Assembly: GCF_011752625.1 (NCBI RefSeq)
Contig: NZ_VWXD01000004.1
Location: 248,001 to 312,000, forward strand
From: Candidatus Pantoea formicae
Lineage (GTDB): Bacteria; Pseudomonadota; Gammaproteobacteria; Enterobacterales; Enterobacteriaceae
Direction of reading: 5' to 3'
Length of the DNA: 64,000 nucleotides
The notes below the pieces were generated by a model, which saw only the letters and a list, made by a program, of their open reading frames with translations, was not told the origin of the DNA and did no database searches. Below, one piece after another: positions 53,538 through 62,434 of the stretch (position 1 is its first letter; each line of letters starts with the position of its first letter). The position numbers were made by a program, and so were the translations under genes.

Positions 53538-53657
53538 ATGGATTGTTCAAAATAATAAATAATCATTTCAACCAGCGCGCTTTTTCTTTCCTGCAGCAAG
53601 CGGCAGCATAGAGCCACATCCTACTCTTATCTTGTGAGCAAAAACGAGGGTTTATTT

Positions 53658-54047
53658 ATGCCGTTACTGACATTTGACGTTATTCAGGGCCGTTCTGAAT
53701 CAGAAATCCGCACACTGCTGGATGCTGCACATCGCGCCGTACTGACCGCCTTTAAAGTTCCAGAACGCGATCGCTATCAGATTGTTCATGAAAACAAAGG
53801 CTATCAAATGGTATTTCAGGATACCGGCTTGGGCTTTGAGCGCACCGATAACCTGGTGATGGTGCGCGTCTACACCAGCCCGAGAAGTGAAGAACAAAAG
53901 ACACTGTTCATGGCAGAGTTGGCACGCGAGCTTTTAGAAAATTGTGGCGTAAAGGGCAACGATCTGATGATTAGTTTTATCACTAACAGCAAAGGCGACT
54001 GGAGCTTTGCAGACGGTGAAGCACAGTATCTGACTGGCAAACTCTAA
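53658..54047 (+). CDS. Tautomerase-superfamily protein
   Basis: 129 residues from ATG 53658, so that the catalytic proline follows the start Met (MPLLTFDVIQGRSESEIRTL). An upstream in-frame start at 53634 would bury Pro1 and is rejected. The length and the segments FQDTGLGFERTDNLVMVRVY and FITNSKGDWSFADGEAQYLT fit the two-repeat malonate-semialdehyde-decarboxylase-like group. The reaction is not known. A LysR-type gene is divergent. Confidence 0.85.
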   Translation: MPLLTFDVIQGRSESEIRTLLDAAHRAVLTAFKVPERDRYQIVHENKGYQMVFQDTGLGFERTDNLVMVRVYTSPRSEEQKTLFMAELARELLENCGVKGNDLMISFITNSKGDWSFADGEAQYLTGKL

Positions 54048-54061
54048 TCTCCCTCCCCCTC

Positions 54062-54090
54062 ACTGGCAGCACGGTTGCAGCGCTGCCAGT
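54062..54090 (+). terminator. Stem-loop after tautomerase gene
   Basis: Arms ACTGGCAGC and GCTGCCAGT surround an 11-base loop, 14 bases after the stop codon. It lacks a T run, so it may work poorly as an intrinsic terminator. Confidence 0.5.
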
Positions 54091-54256
54091 TCAAACCATA
54101 GTCAGCTTAAACCCGCATTAAACGAATCGGAATGTGTCGCACAAATCTGTGTTGTTATGTTGCAGCTCTGTGACAGCCCAGATAGATTGACGCATAACCC
54201 CCAAAGAGGGCCGTGGGCGCAAGGATTGCGTCACTCTTCAATGTGAGGAACTGACC

Positions 54257-56554
54257 TTGTCCAAGATACTTTCGGTTGTACTCTTTTTGGCTGCCATTGC
54301 CGTTTACTCTTTTAAAGCCGGGCGAAATAAATTCTGGTTCAGCCTGATTTTGCTGCTGCTCTCGCTGTTTATCATCCTTAATGCCACGCTGTTCGCCAGC
54401 AACTATTTCACCGGTGAGGGTATTAATGATGCTGTGCTTTACACGCTCACCAACAGCCTGACCGGAGCGGGCGTCAGTAAATATGTGGTGCCTGCCATTG
54501 GATTAATCATTGGCCTGTTTTTGTTGTTTTACCTGCTCTCCTGGCTGCTACGCCGCCGCAAACGGCCACATCATTTAGGTTGGAGTTTACTGGCGATGGC
54601 CTGCGCCGCCGGTTCGGTGCAAACCACACCCGCCTTCCGTCAGGTGAAAGATCTTATTGCCTCACATGCCCAACTCGCCGACTCCGATTTTGAGAACTAT
54701 TACAAAACCCCCAATAAGGTGATCGCCAATCCGAAGCTCAATCTGGTCTATATCTACGGTGAAAGTCTTGAACGCACCTATTTTGACCAGCAGGCCTTTC
54801 CTGGATTAGCGCCAGAACTGAGTCGTGAGAAGGATCAAAGCATCGACTTCAGTGAGACCGAGCAGCTGCCCGGCACCGACTACACCATTGCGGGTATGGT
54901 CGCTTCACAGTGCGGTATTCCTTTATTTGCCCCTTTCGATGGTAATGCCTCGGCCTCGCTTTCCAGCTTCTATCCGCAGAATATCTGCCTGGGCGACATT
55001 CTGAAAAACTCAGGCTATGAAAACTGGTTTATTCAAGGTGCCGATTTGCGCTTTGCCGGCAAAGATACATTCCTGCTCTCTCATGGTTTCTCGCCAACAC
55101 ATATGTATGGTTCCCAAGAGCTGCAAAGCCGCGTGGCCGATCCCAGTTATCGTAATAACTGGGGCTATTACGATGACACGGTCATGGATGAGGTGTTTGA
55201 GAAATATGAGGAGCTGTCGCGCCAACAGAAGCGTTTTGCCTTGTTTACGCTAACAGTGGACACCCATCACCCCGATGGTTTTATTTCGCGTAGCTGCCAA
55301 CGAAAAAGCTACAGCTATGACGGTAAACCAAACCAATCCTTTAGCGCAGTAGCCTGCTCGCAGGAGCATGTGGCACGACTGATTGAACGCATCAAAGCCT
55401 CACCGTGGTTTAAAAACACCATCATCGTAGTGAGTTCTGATCATCTGGCGATGAATAATACCGCGCATCAGTATCTGATTAAGCAACCACGTCGCGATCT
55501 GTTTATGGTGATCCGTGGCGATCAACCACAAGCTGAAGTGCTGGAGGGCAAGCGCAGTACGTTGGATAACGGGGCAACGGTGCTGGATATTCTCGGCGGG
55601 GATAACGCCATTGGTTTGGGACGCAGTGGGTTGTCCTCCAACTCGTTATCAACACAGTTTGCCGACATGGCGCAAAAGGTGACGGCGTGGAAGGCTGATA
55701 TCATTCAGCTATGGAATTTCCCCAAAAAACTGTATGCGTTTACCATCGATCAGCAGAAGAATACCTTTAACTTCTCGGGCTCAACCTTCAAGTTGCCCAT
55801 TCTGTTCCGTATCAATAAAGACCACGTTGAACCGCTGCCCGAAGGGGAATACTCAGCACCGCTCCGTTACCAACTGGCGGATTTCACCGCATCAGACAAA
55901 TTTGTTTGGGTCGATCGCTGTTTCAAAATGGGGCGGTTGTGGCAGCCTGATTTGGCACTCTCAACCGATCTTTGCCTGGCGATGGGTCAAATGGGTGCCA
56001 AACCCTCAGTCACGCGCATTGATAAGCCACTGTGGAAAGGCAAAGCCAATTTTCCACAAAGCGAAGTCAGCGCAGCCACTTATCAATTGAATGAGCAGAA
56101 AATCCGCGTTGAGGACAACGCGATCCGTTACAAAGCCGACAGTTTCCTGCTGACTGTGCCGGGCGCACCGGAGAGTGTGAAGAGTTTTAAAGGCATATCT
56201 CGCCCCGAAAGCTGGGGACGCTGGTCGAATGCAAATTTAGCACCGGAAGTGAACATCGAATATGTCGATCCCCTGCCCGCCCGATTTGATGTGGTGATTA
56301 CTGCGCGCGCCTTCGGCCCAAATGCGCATCGGCCCATTCCGGTCCGCGTAGGAGACGAAGAGCAGATGCTGAATCTGGGTGATGACTTTTCAACCACCAC
56401 ACTGCATTTCAGCAATCCTCAGGGCAGCCATAATCTGACGATCGCGCCGCCGGAACCCCTTCTCTCTAACGAGGGAAATATCACCGGGCAGGATCCTCGT
56501 AAATTGGGTATTGGCATGGTGGATATAAAAATTATTCCACAGCCGCAAAATTGA
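54257..56554 (+). CDS. opgB: Phosphoglycerol transferase I OpgB
   Basis: 765 residues, close to the 763 of E. coli OpgB. Three to four membrane helices at the N-terminus are followed by the periplasmic alkaline-phosphatase-like catalytic domain ([56 protein letters not shown]). It moves phosphoglycerol from phosphatidylglycerol to osmoregulated periplasmic glucans. The start is a TTG nine bases after GAGGA. A strong terminator follows. Confidence 0.97.
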   Translation: MSKILSVVLFLAAIAVYSFKAGRNKFWFSLILLLLSLFIILNATLFASNYFTGEGINDAVLYTLTNSLTGAGVSKYVVPAIGLIIGLFLLFYLLSWLLRRRKRPHHLGWSLLAMACAAGSVQTTPAFRQVKDLIASHAQLADSDFENYYKTPNKVIANPKLNLVYIYGESLERTYFDQQAFPGLAPELSREKDQSIDFSETEQLPGTDYTIAGMVASQCGIPLFAPFDGNASASLSSFYPQNICLGDILKNSGYENWFIQGADLRFAGKDTFLLSHGFSPTHMYGSQELQSRVADPSYRNNWGYYDDTVMDEVFEKYEELSRQQKRFALFTLTVDTHHPDGFISRSCQRKSYSYDGKPNQSFSAVACSQEHVARLIERIKASPWFKNTIIVVSSDHLAMNNTAHQYLIKQPRRDLFMVIRGDQPQAEVLEGKRSTLDNGATVLDILGGDNAIGLGRSGLSSNSLSTQFADMAQKVTAWKADIIQLWNFPKKLYAFTIDQQKNTFNFSGSTFKLPILFRINKDHVEPLPEGEYSAPLRYQLADFTASDKFVWVDRCFKMGRLWQPDLALSTDLCLAMGQMGAKPSVTRIDKPLWKGKANFPQSEVSAATYQLNEQKIRVEDNAIRYKADSFLLTVPGAPESVKSFKGISRPESWGRWSNANLAPEVNIEYVDPLPARFDVVITARAFGPNAHRPIPVRVGDEEQMLNLGDDFSTTTLHFSNPQGSHNLTIAPPEPLLSNEGNITGQDPRKLGIGMVDIKIIPQPQN

Positions 56555-56572
56555 CCTTTTCGTCGCCACCAT

Positions 56573-56600
56573 AGGCCTGCCAACGCGAAGGCCTTTTTTA
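56573..56600 (+). terminator. Intrinsic terminator after opgB
   Basis: AGGCCT at 56573-56578 pairs with AGGCCT at 56589-56594, and a run of T follows directly. It lies 19 bases after the opgB stop codon. Confidence 0.85.
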
Positions 56601-56734
56601 TTAGCAAATCACGTTACTCATTGTAAGCATTGATTTTTATCGAGATGGCGCGCAAAATCCAAGTCGTAACATTGAGAAACTATCACGCTCTGGATACGCT
56701 GCATTTTCACGGAATGAAACCAGAGGTAATAAGG

Positions 56735-57322
56735 ATGATACTCACGATGATGAACACGCATAAAGCATATAAAGCGCTGCAAGATGCCGGCGTAGCCGAC
56801 AAGCAGGCTGAAGTCTTGGTTGAGATTTTTGCTGATATGCAGCAAGAAAATGCCCTGACAAAATTCGATTTATCACAAGCAATGGAAGGCATGGCGCGTG
56901 CGCAAAGCGCGACAACCCATCGTCTCGACTCTCTGGAGGGGCGCTTCGATAAGTTTGAAAAGGACGTGAATCAACGATTTGACAAAATCGAAGATAAACT
57001 CGTTAAGATTGATGAAAGATTCGATAAAATCGATGAGAAATTCGATAAAATCGATGAAAAATTCATTAAAATCGATGAGAAGTTCATTAAAATCGATGAG
57101 AAATTCGACAAGATAGATGAAAAATTCGAGAAGATCGACCAGAGGTTTGAAAAAGTAGACGAAAGGCTCAATAAGCAAGACGTTAAACTAAGCGACTTAG
57201 ATCAACGCATGCAGATTGGTTTTGCTGAATTGAAGCAAGACAACGTCTGGATACGACGCATCCTGTTGACCATCGCGACGGCTTTGATCGCTATGACAAC
57301 CAAATATATTTTAAGCCAATGA
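56735..57322 (+). CDS. Heptad-repeat coiled-coil protein with C-terminal membrane anchor
   Basis: 195 residues from ATG 56735 (GAGG eight bases upstream); further ATG codons upstream (56630, 56714) and at 56747 and 56750 are alternatives. The N-terminus (THKAYKALQDAGVADKQAEV) resembles DUF1640/CCDC90-type proteins. Residues about 70-150 form an uninterrupted coiled coil of the seven-residue unit K-I-D-E-K-F-D. A membrane helix lies at the extreme C-terminus (RRILLTIATALIAMTTKYIL), so the coil projects from the inner membrane. Such proteins are widespread in bacteria but their role is unknown. It is a single gene between terminators. Confidence 0.8.
   Translation: MILTMMNTHKAYKALQDAGVADKQAEVLVEIFADMQQENALTKFDLSQAMEGMARAQSATTHRLDSLEGRFDKFEKDVNQRFDKIEDKLVKIDERFDKIDEKFDKIDEKFIKIDEKFIKIDEKFDKIDEKFEKIDQRFEKVDERLNKQDVKLSDLDQRMQIGFAELKQDNVWIRRILLTIATALIAMTTKYILSQ
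57011..57178 (+). repeat. Eight tandem 21-bp repeats encoding heptads
   Basis: Eight consecutive 21-base units of the form GATGAGAAATTCGATAAAAT plus C, more similar to each other in the centre than at the edges. They encode the core of the coiled coil. Each unit is one heptad, so gain or loss of units keeps both frame and heptad phase. Confidence 0.9.
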
Positions 57323-57328
57323 GCCAAG

Positions 57329-57348
57329 AGCCGGGCACGCGCCCGGCT
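57329..57348. terminator. Terminator between convergent genes
   Basis: AGCCGGGC and GCCCGGCT form a perfect eight-base stem with a four-base loop. It lies seven bases after the coiled-coil gene on the plus strand and 12 bases after the acetyltransferase gene on the minus strand. Confidence 0.8.
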
Positions 57349-57360
57349 ATCAAAGCGTCT

Positions 57361-58065
57361 TTATCGCAGCGCCTCCAATTTCGCGCGTTGCGTTCCATCC
57401 GCATGAAAATTCTCCACCGCTAGCCAGCGTTCAAATGCCTGCTTTAATTGCGGCCATTCAGCGTCAATCATCGAGAACCAACAGGTATCACGGTTACGGC
57501 CTTTGTAAACAATCGCCTGACGAAAAATCCCTTCAAACTGGAATCCCAGCCGCAGTGCCGCCTTTCGTGAAGGCTGGTTACAGCTGTCACATTTCCATTC
57601 GTAGCGGCGATAACCGAGCTGGTCAAAGGCATACCGCATCAGCAGATAATGCGCCTCTGTTGCCATACAGGTTTGCTTAAGTAACGGCGAGAAAGCCACA
57701 TGGCCGACTTCAACTGCACCATTCTTGGCATCAATTCGCATCAGCGCCAGCGTCCCCACTGCACGCTGGCTTTGCATATCAATCACCGCGAAATGCATCG
57801 GATCGCGACCTTGCTCGATGCTTTTGGCATAGGCCAGATAGGTTTCCTCATCGGCAAACGGCGCAGCAAACATGTAGGTCCAGTCGCGCCCATCGTTCGC
57901 CTGCGCATAAGCAGTATAAAGTTCCCGGCCATGACGTTCGGCACTCAGCGGCTCAAGGCGACAGTATTGCCCGGTGAAAACCTCATAGCAGGGCCACTGG
58001 CGCGGTTGCCATTCTGGTAATGGCGCGCCGATAGGTTGTCCATACTCATTGATGTGTTGCGTCAT
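57361..58065 (-). CDS. GNAT acetyltransferase, RimJ/RimL type
   Basis: 234 residues. GNAT elements include AVGTLALMRID, VEVGHVAFSPLLKQTCMATE (acetyl-CoA region) and RYEWKCDSCNQPSRKAALRL followed by GFQFEGIFRQAIV. This is the RimL-like subfamily that is common beside MocR-type regulators. The substrate is unknown. It is divergent from the MocR gene with 76 bases between starts, so the two may share control. Confidence 0.88.
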   Translation of the reverse strand: MTQHINEYGQPIGAPLPEWQPRQWPCYEVFTGQYCRLEPLSAERHGRELYTAYAQANDGRDWTYMFAAPFADEETYLAYAKSIEQGRDPMHFAVIDMQSQRAVGTLALMRIDAKNGAVEVGHVAFSPLLKQTCMATEAHYLLMRYAFDQLGYRRYEWKCDSCNQPSRKAALRLGFQFEGIFRQAIVYKGRNRDTCWFSMIDAEWPQLKQAFERWLAVENFHADGTQRAKLEALR

Positions 58066-58141
58066 CGTTCCATTCCCTCGTCAGTGAAAGCCTGTTGCAC
58101 AGCGTGCCAGTTTACTGGCATGTTAAAAAGCACCACATTCG

Positions 58142-59620
58142 ATGAAATTCATAGAGCCACAACTTATCGCCATGAATGAAAGTGAACTGCATACGTTGTT
58201 ATTAGCGCCATTGGCCACCCACCAGGACCTAACGCTGCAGCAGCAGCTATTTCAGCGCATTAAACAAGCCATTTTGGCAGGTACCCTCTCAGCAGGGACG
58301 CGTTTACCCGCGACGCGCCAATTGGCTACGGATTTGCAGGTGTCACGCAATACGGTTACCGCGGTTTGGGCACAGCTCCAGGCTGAGGGCTTTTTGATCA
58401 GCGATCGTCAGGGAAGCTACATTAGTCCCATCGCACAATTGCCCCTGCCTCTTGGTGCTGAAACCAGCAATGGCGATGTTGTGCTCTCACCACGCGTTAA
58501 CGCACTTCGCTCTTCCCATCGCGTCTTCGGCCAGGAGATGGCTTTACGCCCTGGCGTTCCATCGTTGGCACATTTCCCGCTGGCACAGTGGCGACGCGCC
58601 CTTAATCGCGTGATGCAGAACTCGCCACAACAGCTGCTGGGCTATGGCGATCCACTTGGTGAGTATTCGCTACGCGAGGCACTCGCCCAGCACTTGGCCA
58701 TGGCACGCGGCGTACGTTGCTCACCCGAGCAAATCGTCATCACTGAAGGGGCACAGCAAGCGCTGACATTATGCGTTTCACTGCTGAGTCAGCGTGGCGA
58801 TATCGGTTGGGTAGAGGAGCCGGGTTATCGCGGAGCAAAAGCAGCGATGCAACTCGGAGATATGCAGATAGAACCCATCCCAGTAGATGAACAGGGTTTA
58901 GCGCCTCAATCCTGCGACTGGCAACGATGCCCACCACGGTTGATCTACACCACCCCCACCCATCAATATCCGACTGGCGTGGTGATGAGTGCGCCGCGCC
59001 GTCTGGCCCTACTGGCCGCCGCGCAACAACACCAGACTTGGATTATTGAAGATGACTACGACAGCGATTTCCGCTACAGCGGTGAACCTATTGCTGCGAT
59101 GCAAGGGATGCTACAGCCCTCACCGGTGATTTACGTAGGTTCATTCAGTAAAACGCTGTTTCCGGCCCTGAGAATCGGTTTTATGGTGCTGCCCTCACAA
59201 CTGTTACCGTTGCTGCGTCCCGCATTGCATGAGTTGCTGCGCGGGGGAAACCGCCCCGAACAGCAGGCACTGGCTCTGTTTATACGCAACGGTGACTTCA
59301 GCCGTCATCTCAGCAAAATGCGCCGTCTCTATCGCCAGCGCCAGGCCTGTCTGCGTGAAGCCCTACAGCAAACGTTTGGAGCACATGTTTCATTATTAGG
59401 AGGTGAATGCGGCATGCATCTGGTGCTATCTCTGCCTGATAGACAACAGGACGGTAAACTGATCGATCGATTGAACGCCTGTGGCTATGCACCGGGTGCA
59501 CTCTCGGGGTTTTATTTAGGAGAAGAGAAACAGCAAGGATTAGTGCTAGGTTACGGCAATACCAGTACCAGCCAGATTATGGTTGGCGTTGCACACATCG
59601 CACAGTATTTATCAATGTAA
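58142..59620 (+). CDS. MocR/PdxR-type regulator (GntR HTH + aminotransferase domain)
   Basis: 492 residues. A winged helix of the GntR type is at about 25-95 (AGTRLPATRQLATDLQVSRN). A linker leads to a fold-type I aminotransferase domain that binds PLP; the lysine is in YVGSFSKTLFPALRIGF. Such proteins usually sense PLP or an amino-acid derivative and regulate a neighbouring gene. The start is uncertain between ATG 58142 and ATG 58172; neither has a clear ribosome binding site. The divergent acetyltransferase is the likely target. Confidence 0.9.
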   Translation: MKFIEPQLIAMNESELHTLLLAPLATHQDLTLQQQLFQRIKQAILAGTLSAGTRLPATRQLATDLQVSRNTVTAVWAQLQAEGFLISDRQGSYISPIAQLPLPLGAETSNGDVVLSPRVNALRSSHRVFGQEMALRPGVPSLAHFPLAQWRRALNRVMQNSPQQLLGYGDPLGEYSLREALAQHLAMARGVRCSPEQIVITEGAQQALTLCVSLLSQRGDIGWVEEPGYRGAKAAMQLGDMQIEPIPVDEQGLAPQSCDWQRCPPRLIYTTPTHQYPTGVVMSAPRRLALLAAAQQHQTWIIEDDYDSDFRYSGEPIAAMQGMLQPSPVIYVGSFSKTLFPALRIGFMVLPSQLLPLLRPALHELLRGGNRPEQQALALFIRNGDFSRHLSKMRRLYRQRQACLREALQQTFGAHVSLLGGECGMHLVLSLPDRQQDGKLIDRLNACGYAPGALSGFYLGEEKQQGLVLGYGNTSTSQIMVGVAHIAQYLSM

Positions 59621-59622
59621 CA

Positions 59623-59644
59623 GCGGCGGCCGGTAAGCCGCCGC
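59623..59644. terminator. GC-rich stem-loop between convergent genes
   Basis: GCGGCGGC and GCCGCCGC form a perfect eight-base stem with a six-base loop, two bases after the MocR gene and nine bases after the RcnB-like gene on the other strand. No T run follows on either strand. Confidence 0.65.
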
Positions 59645-59653
59645 GACAAGGGA

Positions 59654-60148
59654 TTAGCCTTTAAAGAAGATATCGCCTGATTTGCCCATCACGATCTTAC
59701 CGCTGTCGTCGGTGATCAGGATGTAGTTAGCATTGATATAAGCCCAGTGTGTACCAGGCTGAGGGGCTGGCAGGTGGCGTGGCTGCCACTCAACGATGGT
59801 GTACTGTTTTTTGCGGTACTCATCGGGCACCACATCACCGACTTTGTACTCTTTGTAGTCGATCACGATGGTATTCAGGTCGTAATTATTTTGACCTGCA
59901 GGTGCATCCTGCATGCCATTTTGTGATGGCCGAATCGGCGCCACATCACCGGAAGATTCAGCCGGTTCGCTACTCGCGGGGGCATCTGCTGCCGGTGCCT
60001 GAGTTTGTGCATCAGGAGCGACCTGCTGAACCTGTGGTGGCGGTGGTACGTTATCCGTTTGCTCGCCTTCAGCCAGTGCGGCTGGAGTCAGGCTTAAAGC
60101 GCCCAGAAAAATTCCTGCAGAAAGAAGGGTGACGTGTGTCCTGCGCAT
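59654..60148 (-). CDS. RcnB-family periplasmic protein
   Basis: 164 residues with a Sec signal peptide (about 1-26, ending ALA-E). A disordered proline-, alanine- and glutamine-rich stretch (30-85) precedes a C-terminal RcnB-like domain: KEYKVGDVVPDEYRKKQYTI, LPAPQPGTHWAYINANYILI and GKIVMGKSGDIFF. RcnB affects nickel and cobalt homeostasis in E. coli, but most family members are uncharacterised and no rcnA is visible here. Confidence 0.85.
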   Translation of the reverse strand: MRRTHVTLLSAGIFLGALSLTPAALAEGEQTDNVPPPPQVQQVAPDAQTQAPAADAPASSEPAESSGDVAPIRPSQNGMQDAPAGQNNYDLNTIVIDYKEYKVGDVVPDEYRKKQYTIVEWQPRHLPAPQPGTHWAYINANYILITDDSGKIVMGKSGDIFFKG

Positions 60149-60305
60149 TGGTGATTTCCACTCTGGTTAATTATTAACTGTCTAATTTACTGACAAGTGC
60201 AGCACGCAGAAGGTTCCCCCGGCGCGCTTTGCGCGTCAAATTTCGCTGCACAGCATAACTCAGCCTGCGCAAATTTTGGCGCAGCAAAATTGCAAGCAAC
60301 CGTGT

Positions 60306-61490
60306 TCACTCTTGCCCAGGTTTCTTCTGCGCGAGGTCCATCAGCAAAGCGATGCCGAGATAGTTGCTCCAGTTGAAAGCATTCTGCAGCACCACAATGG
60401 CATTACCGTTTTGCTTATCGAAACCGATAAAACTGGCGTAACCGCCAATGTACCCCACCTGATAGGTAATCCTCTGTTCACCGTAAGTATCGGTGACCCA
60501 AGCGATATTCTGCGACTGATTGCCGTGCTGCTCGTAACCGCGGTTAACCTGGGCGAAGGCCTTATTTAGCGAGGCATCGGTTCCCGCCTGCAAATGGGCA
60601 TCCAGATAGCGAATCAGATCGCGCGCATTACTGTAGAGGCTGGCCGCCGCCACCATATTGTTGCTAAATGCCCAATCCGGCGTCAGATCGCCACGCGGGA
60701 TCAATTTAGGCTGATCGCCCGCGTGTCCCAGCGCACGCCAGGGGTAGCCCGATAAGGTTTGCGGTTTGAAACTGCTGCTGGTCATGCCAAGCGGTTGAAA
60801 CAGATTGCGCTGCGCCAGGGTCTCGATGTCCTGATGCAATCGATGTTTGAGGATATAGCCCAGTAACGCATAGCCAAGGTTGGAGTATTGCGCTGCAGGT
60901 TTGGCTGGTGCGGAAAAATCGGCCAGATACCCCAGCACCGCATCACTGTCCAGATTGCCGTAAAAATTCTCACCGCTACGCAAGTAAGCCATAAATTTGA
61001 TAAACATCGGCAGATCCATGTCTTGCCGCGGTAAGCCTGAAGTATGGGTCACTAGTTGCAGTAGTGTGATACGCTTTGCATCCTCACTGAGCGGTACATT
61101 AGCGGGTAGCAATGTGGCCAATGTGTCATCCCAGTGCAATTCACCGCGATCCACTAACTCAATAATCACCTCTGCCGTCATCCCCTTACTGAGCGAGCCC
61201 AGAGCAAACAGCGTATCCGGCGTAATGGGATAACGATGCACCGCATCCGTCACACCAAAGCTGTAAAATTTAGGCTGATGACGTTGATGGATAATCGCGA
61301 TGCTGATACCCGTCACCTGTTTCTCGTGCATGTAATGCTGGACGATGTCATCAACGTTTTCATGAAAGGTGGCATGGGAGAGATAGACTTTATCGCCAAC
61401 CGGTGCAGAAGTTTGCGACAGCGTGCCACAGGCGCTCAGTAGCAAACTGAAGCACAACAGCAACAGTGGAAGAATGATGCGGTGCATCAT
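60306..61490 (-). CDS. Beta-lactamase-family serine hydrolase lipoprotein
   Basis: 394 residues with a lipobox LLSAC (cysteine 21). The serine hydrolase / class C beta-lactamase fold has the catalytic S99-x-x-K102 (GSLSKG) and Y202-S-N204 (QYSNLGY). The third motif (K/H-T-G) appears as Y-I-G-G in YQVGYIGGYASFIG, so it may not be a beta-lactamase; AmpH-like D,D-peptidase or esterase activity is possible. AGGA precedes the start, with two adjacent ATG codons to choose from. Confidence 0.85.
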   Translation of the reverse strand: MMHRIILPLLLLCFSLLLSACGTLSQTSAPVGDKVYLSHATFHENVDDIVQHYMHEKQVTGISIAIIHQRHQPKFYSFGVTDAVHRYPITPDTLFALGSLSKGMTAEVIIELVDRGELHWDDTLATLLPANVPLSEDAKRITLLQLVTHTSGLPRQDMDLPMFIKFMAYLRSGENFYGNLDSDAVLGYLADFSAPAKPAAQYSNLGYALLGYILKHRLHQDIETLAQRNLFQPLGMTSSSFKPQTLSGYPWRALGHAGDQPKLIPRGDLTPDWAFSNNMVAAASLYSNARDLIRYLDAHLQAGTDASLNKAFAQVNRGYEQHGNQSQNIAWVTDTYGEQRITYQVGYIGGYASFIGFDKQNGNAIVVLQNAFNWSNYLGIALLMDLAQKKPGQE

Positions 61491-61633
61491 CCATAAGTCC
61501 TGGTGAAGGTTTTCATAGTAATTGATTTATATAATATTTTTTATTTTAGCAAAACGTGCGATGGGTGTTTGTGGCGAAATATAACACAGAAGAGAGTCAT
61601 CGCCACCTGCCAGAAACAAGTGGCGGCGAGGGA

Positions 61634-62416
61634 TTACTGATGCACCGGAATCACCGAACCTTTGTAATGCTGGTTGATAAATTCAGCAGTTTGTTTTGAT
61701 TCCAGATCTTTGGCTAATTCAATAATGCGTGGGTCATGTGCCAGTTTTGGTGTGGTAACCAGCACATTGGCGTAAGGATTATCCTTCGCCTGCTCTAACG
61801 CTAAGGCATCTTTAGACGGCGTCAAACCGGCTTGTAAGGCATAGTTGCCGTTAATGATGGCCAACTGCGCATCATCCAGCGCACGCGGCAGTTGAGCTGC
61901 GTCTACTTCAATGATTTTCAGATGCTGTGGGTTGGCGCTGATATCCGCAACAGTCACCAGCGTTGCGGCACTGCTACTCTTCAGTTTAATCAACCCGTTG
62001 GCCTGTAACAGATAGAGCGCACGGCTTAAGTTGGTGACATTATTCGGCACCGCGACCTGCGCGCCATCAGGCAGATCTTTCAATGATTTCACTTTATGCG
62101 AATAAATGCCCAACGGCTCAATATGCACCGTTGCGACGACAGCAAATTTTTCACCCAACGCTTTTTCCTGATCGCGCAGGTAAGGCACGTGCTGGAAGTA
62201 GTTGGCATCGACATCGCCACGTGCCAGCAGCTCGTTAGCGTTTAGATTGCCATTGAGTTCAATCACTTTTAAATCGAGATGCTTGTCAGTCTCTTTGATG
62301 TGGTTGAGGATTTCGCTGTGCGGAACGGCATCAGCCGCCACGCGTAGTGCGGCCGCCGAAGCGTAAGTGCTCACTGCCGAAAGCAGTACCAGTGTTGCTA
62401 TCACCTTTTTAGTCAT
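61634..62416 (-). CDS. MetQ/NlpA-family substrate-binding protein
   Basis: 260 residues from ATG 62416 (AAGGG eight bases upstream). The NlpA family binds methionine or related ligands for ABC import. The segments LRVAADAVPHSEILNHIKET, DVDANYFQHVPYL, GIYSHKVKSLKDLPDGAQVA and YANVLVTTP are typical. The signal peptide ends in ASAA with no lipobox cysteine, so the protein is soluble in the periplasm, unlike E. coli MetQ. No ABC permease or ATPase lies in the window. It forms an operon with the oxygenase (18-base gap). Confidence 0.9.
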   Translation of the reverse strand: MTKKVIATLVLLSAVSTYASAAALRVAADAVPHSEILNHIKETDKHLDLKVIELNGNLNANELLARGDVDANYFQHVPYLRDQEKALGEKFAVVATVHIEPLGIYSHKVKSLKDLPDGAQVAVPNNVTNLSRALYLLQANGLIKLKSSSAATLVTVADISANPQHLKIIEVDAAQLPRALDDAQLAIINGNYALQAGLTPSKDALALEQAKDNPYANVLVTTPKLAHDPRIIELAKDLESKQTAEFINQHYKGSVIPVHQ

Positions 62417-62434
62417 GTGCATCCCTTACTTTTA

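Noticed and set aside
57011..57178. Regular 21-bp repeats that could be taken for a CRISPR array
   Set aside because: There are no spacers between units, the repeats are in frame inside a coding region, and no cas genes are nearby.
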